Source: Qipengyuania_B sp965214525
GTDB taxonomy: Bacteria > Pseudomonadota > Alphaproteobacteria > Sphingomonadales > Sphingomonadaceae
Reading direction: 5' to 3'
DNA: 64,000 nt
NCBI GenBank assembly: GCA_965214525.1
Contig: OZ243959.1
Location: forward strand, 1,674,001 to 1,738,000
Under the pieces are notes generated by a model. That model saw nothing but the letters and a program-made list of their open reading frames with translations, was not told the origin of the DNA and did not search any database. Positions 51,937-61,818 of this stretch are shown in pieces. Each line of letters opens with the position of its first letter. The stretch's first letter is position 1. Made by a program: the position numbers and the translations under genes.

Positions 51937-53268
51937 TCAGCGCTGCGAAACCTGCCCGCCTTGTGTTGTCAGTGTCCGTGGTTCCCGCACCTTCAGCAGC
52001 AGGATCAGTGCGGCAATCGTCATGGCCGCCAATACGACGACGAACAGGGGGACGAACCCTTTCGCTGCAACCACCAGCCCGGCGATAACCGGCCCGACGG
52101 CCGCGATCGCGCCCTCTACGGTCGTGACGAAGCCCAGCCGCATGGGCGTATCTTCAACCTTGCCGAATTCCAGCACCATCGTAGCCGAAGCGAGCATCCA
52201 GCCCGAGGCACCAAAGCCGAGCAGGATAAACGCAGCGTATATCGGCACCGCCGTCGTTCCAACCAATAGCAACGCGACGCCCACGATATTGCAGGCAAGC
52301 GACCCGCCATAGACGAGTTTGAAGCCAAAACGGTCTCCCATCGGCCCCCAGACGACATTGGAGATCGTGTCCGATCCCAGGAACACGAACGACAGGCCAC
52401 CGATCAACGCCCCGTCGAGCCCCAGTCGGGTTCCGGCATAGACGGTCCAGAACGGGCCACCCACCCGCGCCAGGGTGGCGAAACACTGGACCCACAGGAA
52501 TCCCCTGAAATCGCGATCCTCCAACAATTGCGGGAATTGCCTCGCCCGCTGCCAAAACGGGACTTGCGGGCGGGAAACGGCTGCCGCCGGTTCGCGGATC
52601 ATCGTCTTCAGCACGACCAGACCGGCACTTGTAAGGATAAAGGCGAACAGGAACGTGGTCGCGTATCCGTTGCCCAGCCATTCGTCCGCAATGAAGTAAT
52701 TGCCCGCGCACCATGCCAGAACCGCCGCGATCAATCCGCCCGCGAAGTTCCGGTATCCTTGTAATCGGCCGCGCTTGCGGACCGGAATGAGTTTGCTCAT
52801 CAGCATCTGAAAGGCGACCCGCTGGGCCCCGGTGAAAAAGCCGAGCAATAACAAAGAACCGAACGTTGCGATCAGGAGGGCGTCGCCCACCAGGAACCAT
52901 GCGGCCAAGGCCAGCGCCAGGATCATTACGCGCATGAGCGAGCCCACCCGTATGGCATATGGCAGGATATGGCTGCGATGTTCGATACGTGCGCCGCTGG
53001 CGATGGGGCTGATGGTGGCTCCAAGTTGCAACATGGCGGCGCCAACGCCCACGGCTGTCGGGCTGCCCGTCAACAGCACGATGTAAGCGGGGATGATGGT
53101 CGGCGCATAAATCAGCCGGAACCCCGTCATCCCCAGCACGCCGTGGATGAAATTGGCGACGAAGTTTTGCTTCAGATGTTCATCGACGAAGCGCTCGTTT
53201 TCCTCCAGCGCTCGTGCTTGGGCATCAGCCGCTGCAATCAGTCCGTCCGGCTCGTCGAACGGCTCCAA
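51937..53268 (-). CDS. MFS transporter
   Basis: A 443-aa protein from a TTG at 53268, just after the dehydrogenase stop. Twelve hydrophobic helices; the loop 2-3 region reads LIPVRKRGRLQGYRNF, and there is a long charged N-terminal tail before the first helix. It belongs to the major facilitator superfamily and is likely an importer of the substrate for the adjacent acyl-CoA genes. It is co-directional with both acyl-CoA dehydrogenase genes and nearly overlaps the first. Confidence 0.85.
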   Translation of the reverse strand: MEPFDEPDGLIAAADAQARALEENERFVDEHLKQNFVANFIHGVLGMTGFRLIYAPTIIPAYIVLLTGSPTAVGVGAAMLQLGATISPIASGARIEHRSHILPYAIRVGSLMRVMILALALAAWFLVGDALLIATFGSLLLLGFFTGAQRVAFQMLMSKLIPVRKRGRLQGYRNFAGGLIAAVLAWCAGNYFIADEWLGNGYATTFLFAFILTSAGLVVLKTMIREPAAAVSRPQVPFWQRARQFPQLLEDRDFRGFLWVQCFATLARVGGPFWTVYAGTRLGLDGALIGGLSFVFLGSDTISNVVWGPMGDRFGFKLVYGGSLACNIVGVALLLVGTTAVPIYAAFILLGFGASGWMLASATMVLEFGKVEDTPMRLGFVTTVEGAIAAVGPVIAGLVVAAKGFVPLFVVVLAAMTIAALILLLKVREPRTLTTQGGQVSQR

Positions 53269-53272
53269 CGCC

Positions 53273-54343
53273 TCAATAGCCGCCGATGGTCGCGAACCGG
53301 CGCTTCAGGAACGAAGTGCTGCCCCAGCTCGCCTCCAGCACGCGCGCACGCTTGAGGTAGAAGCCCATATCGTATTCATCAGTCATGCCGATACCGCCAT
53401 GCAATTGAAGGCCTTCGCGGCTCATGACATGCAGCACCCGGTTGGCTTCGACCTTGGCGACCGTCGCCGCACGCGCCACCCCTGAACCGCGATCGATCGC
53501 CTGCAGCCCGCCTTCCACCGCCGACCGCATCATCGCCAGATCGCCGAACAGATCGGCCATGCGGTGCTGCAGCGCCTGAAACGTTGCCAGCACCTGATTG
53601 AACTGTACCCGCTGCTTCAGGTAATCGAGCGTGGTATCGAAGATGGCCTGCGCCATGCCGAGCATCTCGCACGCCGACAAGACGCGCGCCCGATCCAAAA
53701 GGTCGTCGAGCAGATGGTCGCCGCCGTTCGCCAGCTTTTCGGCTGCTGCGCTGGCAAACGTCACCTGTGCGTGGCTACGCAAATCAGCGAGCCTGCGGGT
53801 CGATAACGAGACCCCTTCCCCCTTCTGGACCAGATACAAACCGTCCGTCGCCGCAACCACGAACAAGTCCGCCCCATGAGCTTCTTGAACGAACGCTTTC
53901 GTGCCCGAAAGGCGTCCGTCCGTCACCGCGGTCTCGATATTCGCAGGATCGTGCCGCGGCCCTTCGTCCACCGCCAAGGTGCCGATCGCCTCGCCGTTGG
54001 CAAGTTTGGGCAGCCATTTCGCTTTTTGTTCCTCGTTGCCGCCGAGCATGATCGCGGATGCGGCAATCGTATTGACGACGAGCGGGCTGGCGGTCAGCGT
54101 CTTGCCCAGTTCTTCGACCACCAGACCAGCCGAAAGCCAGCCAAAGTCCGATCCGCCATGTTCCTCGGGGATAACGACCCCCGCCCACCCCATTTCCGCC
54201 ATGGTGCGATAGGCCTGCGCGTCGAACGCCTTGGGATCGTTGCTGCTGCGCACCTTGCGCCATTCGCTCACGGGGCTTTCCTTCGTTGCCCAGTCGCGCG
54301 CCATGTCGCGCAGCATTTCCTGCTCTTCGTTGAGAAGTGCCAT
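53273..54343 (-). CDS. Acyl-CoA dehydrogenase, short type
   Basis: A 356-aa protein with the acyl-CoA dehydrogenase fold: IPEEHGGSDFGWLSAGLVVEEL, RVQFNQVLATFQALQHRMADL, and LQLHGGIGMTDEYDMGFYLK. It is shorter than typical (380) and the usual catalytic Glu region of the C-terminal domain is not plain. Such subunits pair with a second dehydrogenase to form heteromeric enzymes in steroid side-chain breakdown. Its partner is likely the next gene upstream, 17 bases away. Confidence 0.88.
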   Translation of the reverse strand: MALLNEEQEMLRDMARDWATKESPVSEWRKVRSSNDPKAFDAQAYRTMAEMGWAGVVIPEEHGGSDFGWLSAGLVVEELGKTLTASPLVVNTIAASAIMLGGNEEQKAKWLPKLANGEAIGTLAVDEGPRHDPANIETAVTDGRLSGTKAFVQEAHGADLFVVAATDGLYLVQKGEGVSLSTRRLADLRSHAQVTFASAAAEKLANGGDHLLDDLLDRARVLSACEMLGMAQAIFDTTLDYLKQRVQFNQVLATFQALQHRMADLFGDLAMMRSAVEGGLQAIDRGSGVARAATVAKVEANRVLHVMSREGLQLHGGIGMTDEYDMGFYLKRARVLEASWGSTSFLKRRFATIGGY

Positions 54344-54360
54344 ATCCGTCGTGCTCCTGC

Positions 54361-55572
54361 CTATTGGTGATCAAGCATGCCGAGCACGCGCTTGGCGATC
54401 ACGTTGTTCTGGATCTCGGTCGAACCGCCGTAGATGGTCGTGGCCTTGCCGAACAGCCAGCCGCGCACTCCCGCCAGTTCCCGTTCGGAGAACCCCTCGC
54501 CTTCCCAGCCAAGCCCTTGCAATTCCATGATCTCGATCATCAGTTCGGACCGTTCCTGGCCTAGTTTCGTGCCCAGCTTCTTGAGCACCGAACTGATTTC
54601 CGACACGCCGCCTTGGGTCTTCGTCTCCTCGCCGGCGCGGCGCGCTGTCAACAGGAACGCGCTCCAGCGAATTTCAAAATCGGCAATCTTGTCGCGCAGC
54701 ACCTTGTCGGCAAGCGCGCCGTTATCGTCGGTTTCGAGATACTTCTTCGCGATGTCCGACAGGCTTGCACCCATCAAGCTGGCAAGCGCACCGCCCCCTG
54801 AAAGATTGGTACGTTCGTGCTGAAGCAGGCGCTTGCCGATGGTCCAGCCCTCCCCTTCCTGTCCGACAAGGTTCTCTTTGGGTACTTTCACATCGGTGAA
54901 GAAGGTTTCGCAAAACGGGCTCATGCCGCTGATCATCTGGATCGGCCGAACTTCGACGCCTGGCGAATCCATGTCGATCAACAGGAAGCTGATGCCCCGG
55001 TGCTTATCGCTGCGATCGGTGCGGACGATGGCAAAGCACTTGTCGGCCCATTGGCCGCCGCTGGTCCAGGTTTTCTGGCCGTTCACGAGGTAATGATCGC
55101 CCTTGTCCTCCGCCATGGTCTGCAGGTTGGCAAGGTCGGATCCGGCATTGGGTTCGCTGTAACCCTGGCACCAGCGAATTTCGCCTCGACAGATCGGCGG
55201 TAGATGCTCTTGCTTTTGCGTCTCGTTGCCAAACTCCAACAGGGTGGGACCGAACATCATCACGCCCATGCCGCCAATGGGATTGTAGGCCCCGGCTTTC
55301 GCCAGCTCCTCGTTCAGTATCGCCGCTTCTTTGCGGGTAAGCCCGCCACCGCCATATTCCTTCGGCCAGGTCGGGGTACCCCAGCCCCGCGCGCCCATCG
55401 CCTCGCGCCAACGCGCCTGCGCCTCGCTTTCCTGCGTCGGGCCCTCGACGCTGGCCAAAGCGTTGTTCTGGCCCTTCAGTTCGGCCGGAAAGTTGGTCGC
55501 GATGAACTGCCTTACCTCCTGGCGAAAGCCGTCCGCGTTCTCGTGCTTCTGTCGTGCGGGTTGGGTAGCCAT
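54361..55572 (-). CDS. Acyl-CoA dehydrogenase
   Basis: 403 aa from the ATG at 55572 with CAGGAGA upstream. WCQGYSEPNAGSDLANLQT is the FAD/substrate loop, GQKTWTSGGQWAD follows, and the C-terminus ATTIYGGSTEIQNNVIAKRVLGM is the FAD-adenine region of the family. Together with the following short dehydrogenase it probably forms a mixed alpha-2-beta-2 enzyme, which acts on acyl-CoA with a bulky ring or side chain. Inference is from pairing and length. Confidence 0.9.
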   Translation of the reverse strand: MATQPARQKHENADGFRQEVRQFIATNFPAELKGQNNALASVEGPTQESEAQARWREAMGARGWGTPTWPKEYGGGGLTRKEAAILNEELAKAGAYNPIGGMGVMMFGPTLLEFGNETQKQEHLPPICRGEIRWCQGYSEPNAGSDLANLQTMAEDKGDHYLVNGQKTWTSGGQWADKCFAIVRTDRSDKHRGISFLLIDMDSPGVEVRPIQMISGMSPFCETFFTDVKVPKENLVGQEGEGWTIGKRLLQHERTNLSGGGALASLMGASLSDIAKKYLETDDNGALADKVLRDKIADFEIRWSAFLLTARRAGEETKTQGGVSEISSVLKKLGTKLGQERSELMIEIMELQGLGWEGEGFSERELAGVRGWLFGKATTIYGGSTEIQNNVIAKRVLGMLDHQ

Positions 55573-55585
55573 GTCGGTCTCCTGT

Positions 55586-57109
55586 TTAACGGGCCGGTCC
55601 GCCCAGCGGGGCGTCGCGTTGCTGCTGCTCAAGCGCCTGCGCCTCGCGCGCGCTCAATACTTCCAGGTTGCGTTCGTGACGCTGCCGGGTGATCGGATAG
55701 AAGATCAGGAACATCGCGCCAACGGTCCACAAGGTGATGGTGGTCGGGATATAATGGATCAGCAGGCTATCGACCACGCTTTCTTCAATCGTCGCAGGGT
55801 CCGCCCGTTCGGGAAATTGCGCGCGCGCCAGAACCTGGCCCGCGACAAAGATGCCCAACGCGTTCGAGCATTGTTGCATGAAGCTGGAGGCGGAGAAGAA
55901 CGTCCCGGCGGAATGAGTCCCTGTTTCGACCTCGCTGTCTTCCACCACGTCGGCCAGCATCGAACTGGTGTTGATCAGGGAAATGGCGACCATCGCGCCA
56001 TACAACGCTCCGATAGCGAACAACGTCGGCAACAATCGCGGGTCGCCCGGCAGGAAGAACATGTCGAACAGGCTCAGCAATAGCGGACTCAACCCGAGCG
56101 ACACGCCGAGCACTGCGAAGATCATCGAACTGGTGCGTTTGCCGATCCATCGCGACATGATGGGGGCTAGCGGCGCGGCCAGCGTCGCCGCGACGAAGCT
56201 GTCCAGGGTCAGCAAGGCAAGCTCCGCCGTATTGAGCTTGAACAGATACGTGCCGAAATACAATGTCGTGGCGCTGTACAATCCGATCGCCGTGTATTTG
56301 AACACGCCAAAGCCGAAGATCGCCAGAAAGCCGCGGTTGCCGAAGGCCGCAAGCATCTCTTTCGCATGGGTCGCAACCGACATCTTCGGATCGCCGGCTT
56401 GCCCGGCCGCTTGCCGCATGTATGGAATACGGTTCTGGGTGCCCGCCGAGCACACGATCATGGCAACGAAGATCAGCCCGGCACCGAGCGTCGCGAAGCC
56501 GGCATAGCTATCGGGATTGAGCTGACCGCGCGGAAATTCTGCCGTTTCGATAAAGATGAAAGCCAGGCAGAACGAGGCGAAGCCGTATGCTCCGGCATAG
56601 CCGAACCAGTAGCGCAGCGAGAAGAGCCGTGTGCGTTCGGCATAGACCGGCGTCAATTCCGGCGCCATCGCCGAGGCGTTTATCTCGAAGGCGCTGATCG
56701 ATGCGCGCGTGGCGGCGGCAAGCGCGAAGATCCACAAGCCAAGCTGCAGATGACTAAGCCCGTCGGGAGGAAACCAGGTCAGATAGAAGAAGACGGTGGT
56801 GGGCACGGCAGCGGCGTACATGAACGGGTGGCGTCGACCGAGCCGGGAACGGGTGACATCCGCCCAGCGTCCAAGGAATGGATCGACGATCGCGTCTACC
56901 AGCAAGGTGCAGGCTAGTGCGGTGCCCACGATGGCGGCGGGAACCCCGATCACCTGGTTGAAATACAGCATCAAATAACTCGAGAAGGCGGCGGTCTTGA
57001 TGCCGTTCGCCATCGAGCCCGCACCATAGCTGATACGGGTGCCTAACCGCAGCGGGGGCGGCCCGCCTGGTGCGGGGCACGCATCCGTTGCGCGCGCTCC
57101 ATCGCTCAC
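55586..57109 (-). CDS. GPH/MelB-family sugar-cation symporter-like transporter
   Basis: About 507 aa from the GTG at 57109. A longer frame to 57202 has an N-terminus unlike the family, so the start is uncertain. GTRISYGAGSMANGIKTAAF opens the family, with ADVTRSRLGRRHPFMY as the loop 2-3 motif, and there are twelve helices. GPH transporters import sugars or glycosides with a cation; sphingomonads also have many in catabolic loci. It ends 13 bases before the long dehydrogenase gene, so it leads that operon. Confidence 0.85.
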   Translation of the reverse strand: MSDGARATDACPAPGGPPPLRLGTRISYGAGSMANGIKTAAFSSYLMLYFNQVIGVPAAIVGTALACTLLVDAIVDPFLGRWADVTRSRLGRRHPFMYAAAVPTTVFFYLTWFPPDGLSHLQLGLWIFALAAATRASISAFEINASAMAPELTPVYAERTRLFSLRYWFGYAGAYGFASFCLAFIFIETAEFPRGQLNPDSYAGFATLGAGLIFVAMIVCSAGTQNRIPYMRQAAGQAGDPKMSVATHAKEMLAAFGNRGFLAIFGFGVFKYTAIGLYSATTLYFGTYLFKLNTAELALLTLDSFVAATLAAPLAPIMSRWIGKRTSSMIFAVLGVSLGLSPLLLSLFDMFFLPGDPRLLPTLFAIGALYGAMVAISLINTSSMLADVVEDSEVETGTHSAGTFFSASSFMQQCSNALGIFVAGQVLARAQFPERADPATIEESVVDSLLIHYIPTTITLWTVGAMFLIFYPITRQRHERNLEVLSAREAQALEQQQRDAPLGGPAR

Positions 57110-57308
57110 CAGGTTATACCGCGCCGCTGCGAGGCGAACTGCGATGCGCTTGTAATTAACCGTGGCACCGGCATGCTCCTCAATCGCGATCAGCCGGAGC
57201 ATACCGAAGCTTTCTCAAACGACAAGCATGGCTCGCCTGGCCCTTGTCCGGCCTATGGCAACCAACGCAGATCGGACTGATTGTGCGCGCGCCCTGTTGC
57301 CGCCGCGT

Positions 57309-59033
57309 TTATTCCCGAAGTCGGCCCAGGACCGTGTCGCCGTGCTCGTTCCATTCGAGGGTCCATACCGTTCGTCCTGCGAACGCTTGGAGCAATCGGT
57401 CGTTATTGTCCGCCCCCAGATCCTGCGCCCAGACTATCCTCGCCTCAGCGATGACGGGTTCGTTGTATACGATCGGCACATGCGGAAGACGCAAACCGTC
57501 GCTTGCAACCAGCACGACATGGCGTCCAGGCACGGCGCTCACCTGCGCTTCAAGACGTGACCGGACACTATCCTGAAGCAATGCGCAACATGGTTTGCGC
57601 GATTGCTCCGGCTCGATGCTCGGCCACCCGGTCGTGACCGAGAAAGCGGGTACAAGCAGGCCGAGCGCGGTAGCGGCCGGGATGAAGCGGGCAAGGGCAG
57701 GCCCAAACTCGCCCTTGCGAAAGCGCCAATCGGCCAACCATGCAAAGCCCCTCATCACGAAGATCAGCAGCACCGGGAGTATCGGCGCGGTGTAATGCGC
57801 AAAACCCCAGGTTTCGAGCAGGTATCCGGCGAAGAATATGATCATGGTCACAGGAAGTATTCGGTCCGACCGAGACGCCCACAATCCGGCAAGGAAGGCA
57901 GGAGCCAGCAGCGGACCGACATGAAACGCAAAAGCATAGTACAGCTTTTGCACGGCGAGCATAAGCATCGCCACGGGGTCGTGACGTTGCTTGTAATCGG
58001 CCTCTTCCCAACGATAGAATTTGCGGAAGTAGGCGGGGCCACGTTGCTCTCCGACAACCGGCGGGGCAATCAGCATGGCAGGGGTGGTGGCATAGGTCTC
58101 GCGATTGAGCGAGTAGGCGGCGGTAAGAGGATCGCCAGTGGCCGCCTGATTGTGTGCCAACAGCAATCCGCCGCCCGCGGCGCTGAAGATTGCCGCTGGC
58201 ACGCCAACTCTGAGCAGCAACGCACCGACGGATACGTCCTTGCGTCGGATCATGACGATTAGAAGGTATATCGCGAGGGGAACGCACAGCAGCGCGCCTT
58301 CGTAAGGGCGCGTCGTGAGCAGGATGAGCCCGCCCAGGCCGAGCAACAGCCCATCGCCCCATGTCGGCCGTGCGAGCACGCGCGGCAGCGCGCCCACCAC
58401 CAGCATGGCCCCAAAAGCGGTGAACGCGCCGCCCCAATACGAATTTACCCAGTAACTGAAGGCACCAAGCCGCAGCACCACGAGCACGCCGCCAAGCAGG
58501 GCAAGGGGAGAGGATACCCATCCGCGCAACATCCAGACCGTCGCCATCGCGAGGCCCACGAAGGACAGCCAAACGCCTATCCAGGCATTGCCCGCCAGCC
58601 AAAGACCGATCGCCAATGGCAATCCCCGTCCCGGGAAATACATCGACCCGTATGCCGGAACGACGTTGATATGGATCGCTTCGAAATGCTGCCAAAGGTC
58701 GGGCGTGGGGTTGATGAACCGCCCGGCGACATAGGTCTGTCCTTGCAGCATCAGGCTGTATTCGTCGTGATATTGCGGCACGGGCGGGCCCAGCCACGGC
58801 AGGAAGATCGCCCGGATGACGATCGCCAGCATTCCCACCGCGATCATCTGCCGACCGGCGGTATTAAGGTGGGACGAGACAAATCGGCGCAACCGATCCT
58901 GAGTGCCCATGCCCATGCGCGGCGCTATGCAGGCAAGTATCAGCATCGCCGCGACGAGCACGACATCGCTCAGCATCACTGGATCGAAAGCACGCATCAG
59001 CAATGCTGCGGCCGGATGGTTGTCGACTGGCAA
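57309..59033 (-). CDS. GT-C-like membrane glycosyltransferase
   Basis: A 574-aa protein from a TTG at 59033 after AGGGGG; an ATG at 58997 is the alternative. About eleven membrane helices, a first periplasmic loop with QYHDEYSLMLQGQTYVAGRF (acidic DE after helix 1, as in GT-C enzymes) and a soluble C-terminal domain of about 120 residues. GT-C enzymes use polyprenyl-phosphate sugars outside the inner membrane. It is followed upstream by a UbiA-type gene on the same strand, which suggests a shared donor. Confidence 0.78.
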   Translation of the reverse strand: MPVDNHPAAALLMRAFDPVMLSDVVLVAAMLILACIAPRMGMGTQDRLRRFVSSHLNTAGRQMIAVGMLAIVIRAIFLPWLGPPVPQYHDEYSLMLQGQTYVAGRFINPTPDLWQHFEAIHINVVPAYGSMYFPGRGLPLAIGLWLAGNAWIGVWLSFVGLAMATVWMLRGWVSSPLALLGGVLVVLRLGAFSYWVNSYWGGAFTAFGAMLVVGALPRVLARPTWGDGLLLGLGGLILLTTRPYEGALLCVPLAIYLLIVMIRRKDVSVGALLLRVGVPAAIFSAAGGGLLLAHNQAATGDPLTAAYSLNRETYATTPAMLIAPPVVGEQRGPAYFRKFYRWEEADYKQRHDPVAMLMLAVQKLYYAFAFHVGPLLAPAFLAGLWASRSDRILPVTMIIFFAGYLLETWGFAHYTAPILPVLLIFVMRGFAWLADWRFRKGEFGPALARFIPAATALGLLVPAFSVTTGWPSIEPEQSRKPCCALLQDSVRSRLEAQVSAVPGRHVVLVASDGLRLPHVPIVYNEPVIAEARIVWAQDLGADNNDRLLQAFAGRTVWTLEWNEHGDTVLGRLRE

Positions 59034-59085
59034 GCTACCCCCTCGTGCCTCTTCGCAATGCCTGTAGTTTCAAGCTGTTGCCCGA

Positions 59086-60072
59086 CTATGCAAGCACGAT
59101 AAATTGTTCTTCAGTCAGTTGATCCAGCCAAGGCAGGTCGACGAGGGTCGCCACGGCGAACGCTGCGACCAACAGCCCGACGACGATCATCAAACGGGTC
59201 TCGCGAAACAACTTTTCAGGCTTTTGCGCAGTTGAACCGGCAAGCATGGAAAGGCTGAGGTATTGCACGAACAACGCCGTCACGAAGGGCATGATAAGCA
59301 GATATTCGACGCGGTACTTGACCAGGAAGACCGCCAGAAAGAACACCGACAGGATGGCATAGGCGAAACACGAAGCGGTTAGCGATATCTCCGAATAACC
59401 GGCGAAACTTGCCCGGTAACGCACGAGCAGCGCCCGCCCGTGCGAGGCAACGATCTCGCGATACTCCGACAATCGCTTTGCCCCCATCAGGAAAGCACCA
59501 CCCAGCCAATAGGCGAGGATGACCGATGAGGGTGGCAGGGTTGTCGGATCGATCATCGCCCATCCGATCATCAGCCGGAGCGGGTTGTTGACCGATTCCG
59601 ATATCACATCGAGGAACGCGCGGTCCTTGGATCGCAGCGGCTGGACGTTGTAGACGATACCCTGCAACGCGAAGGCCGCGCCCACCCAGAACATCGTCGG
59701 GCTGGCCAGCCAGGCGCATAACAGCCCGGCTGCGACGAACAATGTCCATTGCAGCGTGACCAGGCGACCATCCAAGGCGATGTTCACCGCCGTTCGGCTC
59801 GATTTGGTGGGATGATGGCGATCGAAGTCACGATCGAGCCATTCGTTGATCGTGTAATTGGCCGACGCGATGAAGACGGCCGTCAGCCCGCCCAACGCAA
59901 TGGCCGCCAGCACCTGTGTCTCATGAACGCCGCGCAGGAGGTAGGCAAGCACGAGGCCGGGAACGATGAAGATGTGCTTGGTCACGTGATCGAAGCGCGC
60001 GAGCGTCAGATAGTCCCGCATTTGCGGCCCCCGCGTGTTCGCAGACGGCGTCGAGGTGTTCAGCACGTCCAT
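59086..60072 (-). CDS. UbiA-family prenyltransferase, DPPR-synthase-like
   Basis: A 328-aa protein with about nine helices and AAGGA upstream of the ATG. The first metal-binding motif is NYTINEWLDRDFDRHHPTKS, the second RSKDRAFLDVISES. The D-R-x-H-P-T-K-S-x-R string after the first motif recalls decaprenyl-phosphate phosphoribosyltransferase (Rv3806c) more than quinone-forming UbiA. It would then place phosphoribose on polyprenyl phosphate. That assignment is an inference from one motif and the GT-C neighbours; quinone or heme prenylation is the alternative. Confidence 0.82.
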   Translation of the reverse strand: MDVLNTSTPSANTRGPQMRDYLTLARFDHVTKHIFIVPGLVLAYLLRGVHETQVLAAIALGGLTAVFIASANYTINEWLDRDFDRHHPTKSSRTAVNIALDGRLVTLQWTLFVAAGLLCAWLASPTMFWVGAAFALQGIVYNVQPLRSKDRAFLDVISESVNNPLRLMIGWAMIDPTTLPPSSVILAYWLGGAFLMGAKRLSEYREIVASHGRALLVRYRASFAGYSEISLTASCFAYAILSVFFLAVFLVKYRVEYLLIMPFVTALFVQYLSLSMLAGSTAQKPEKLFRETRLMIVVGLLVAAFAVATLVDLPWLDQLTEEQFIVLA

Positions 60073-60195
60073 GGCAAATCCTTTCGCCCGTTTGGTGTCT
60101 CGCCCGGTAATAGCATGCTTAATGCAAATATTTGACGAATGCCCCCGGGAATGGTGCAGTTGCGCCGGTTAGTCTGGGGGATCACGCCGGTCACG

Positions 60196-61818
60196 CTAGC
60201 GTAGCCCGGCGGCATCGTTCGGCGCTGCATCTGCAAGGCCGTTCGTCTGCACGCGATACAGCACCGATCCGTTGCTCGACCACACCGGTCTTAGCGCAGG
60301 TGCGGAAGGGCGCCGTTCTTGGGGCACCTGCAACAGCCAGACGTAATCGAAGGCGTTCGGCGGCAGGTCCGCGATGCGTTCCTGCACCGTTGGCAGGTCC
60401 CAATCGCAATCATCGGCCGGGCTGGCCATCGATGAGGGAAAGCCGGTGTACGGTGCCGCCTCGTCAAACGTCACGCGCATGGCGTTCCACCCATCCGATA
60501 CGAACAGGCCGTTGACGAAGGCTTCATTTCTTCCGATCGCCAGGTTCGCCAAGTGGCGAAGCCGGGCGTCGTACCAGGGAGAACCGCACGCATCTTCGGA
60601 GAAAGCAGCGATGCGGCTGGCAGGAAGAACATGATCCAAAGCCTCCAATTCTTGTGCGTAGCTTTGGGCGTACAGGGCGAAGCTGGCGGTGGACAAAGCG
60701 GTTCTCACAAGCACGAAGCCCAGTACGAGGATCGCAGCTGCCCTGACGAAACGTTCTTCCACTTCCGCTCGCATGGCGACGCCGACCAGCAGGGTGGCGA
60801 TCGCATAAGGAAGGAGCCGGACATCGGCAAACGCGCTGCCGAAAATGGTCGCGGGTAGCATCATGGCGACCGCGATCAGGGTCAGACCCGCGACAAGTAG
60901 CGTGGGATCCATGCGAAACTTCGCGCGCCATACGAAGGCGGAGGCGATGACGGCATATATCACTCCGGCACCGATCAGATCGACTACCATCCAGCGATCC
61001 CTTAGAATGGTGACGAGCCAAACGAGCTTCCCCTGGATGGCGAACCACCCGTCCACGCCGACCGGATTGCCCGATCGCCACAGCAGCATGGGCACCAATG
61101 GCACCGCCAGCGGCAGACACAGGACGATGGCCCTGGCAAAGGCTTTCGGCAGACCATGCGGCCAATTGCGCACAATCACCGTGACGAACCACAGCAGGCC
61201 GAGCATCGCCCAGCCGTAAGCATGCGCTGTCCAGGTGACGCATCCTGCGACCAGCAACGCCACCGCCCGCCAATAAGGGCGATCGAGGCGCGTCAGCCGC
61301 AACACCAGGGCATAGCCCGTCACCGCAAGCGCCATCGCCAGGCAGTAATTCACGAAACCGAACTGGAACGGGTAGCAATAGGACAGTGGGACGACGAGCG
61401 CCGCCGTAACCGGTATGCGTCCATGTACCTCTCTGGCCGTCCACAGAAACCCGGCAGTGGTCGTCACCGGTATGAGAATGACGATCAGCTTGACCGCCAG
61501 CTCAAGCCCAAGAACAGGCGCCAGCAGCTCGACCAGCAGATCGACCCCCAGATTGCCGATCAGTTGCCATTCGAACGCGAACCATTGCCGCAACGCTGGC
61601 GAACTGTCGCTGCCCAGTTGCACCGCATACCGCCCCATATGGTTGGGCAGGTCGATCAGGGGCGGAATCGGCGGATAGAGAAGCGGTACGGCAGCCAAGG
61701 CCAGCAGCAGCAAGTGGAAGGACCGGCGCATCCACCATGGGCTGGCCTCAGGCTCGATCGCATATCGCGCGGCTGGCGCGGCAGACGTTTCCCCAGGCAG
61801 GCGCAGCAGCTTTGTCAT
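60196..61818 (-). CDS. GT-C-like multi-pass glycosyltransferase
   Basis: 540 aa from the ATG at 61818, inside the stop of the upstream gene (ATGA). The open frame continues far upstream but is antisense-shifted to the neighbour. First outer loop PPLIDLPNHMGRYAVQ holds an Asp and Asn-His pair like GT-C proteins. About ten helices, then a soluble tail with WYDARLRHLANLAIGRNEAF. A polyprenyl-phosphate sugar donor is likely. The substrate is unknown. Confidence 0.78.
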   Translation of the reverse strand: MTKLLRLPGETSAAPAARYAIEPEASPWWMRRSFHLLLLALAAVPLLYPPIPPLIDLPNHMGRYAVQLGSDSSPALRQWFAFEWQLIGNLGVDLLVELLAPVLGLELAVKLIVILIPVTTTAGFLWTAREVHGRIPVTAALVVPLSYCYPFQFGFVNYCLAMALAVTGYALVLRLTRLDRPYWRAVALLVAGCVTWTAHAYGWAMLGLLWFVTVIVRNWPHGLPKAFARAIVLCLPLAVPLVPMLLWRSGNPVGVDGWFAIQGKLVWLVTILRDRWMVVDLIGAGVIYAVIASAFVWRAKFRMDPTLLVAGLTLIAVAMMLPATIFGSAFADVRLLPYAIATLLVGVAMRAEVEERFVRAAAILVLGFVLVRTALSTASFALYAQSYAQELEALDHVLPASRIAAFSEDACGSPWYDARLRHLANLAIGRNEAFVNGLFVSDGWNAMRVTFDEAAPYTGFPSSMASPADDCDWDLPTVQERIADLPPNAFDYVWLLQVPQERRPSAPALRPVWSSNGSVLYRVQTNGLADAAPNDAAGLR

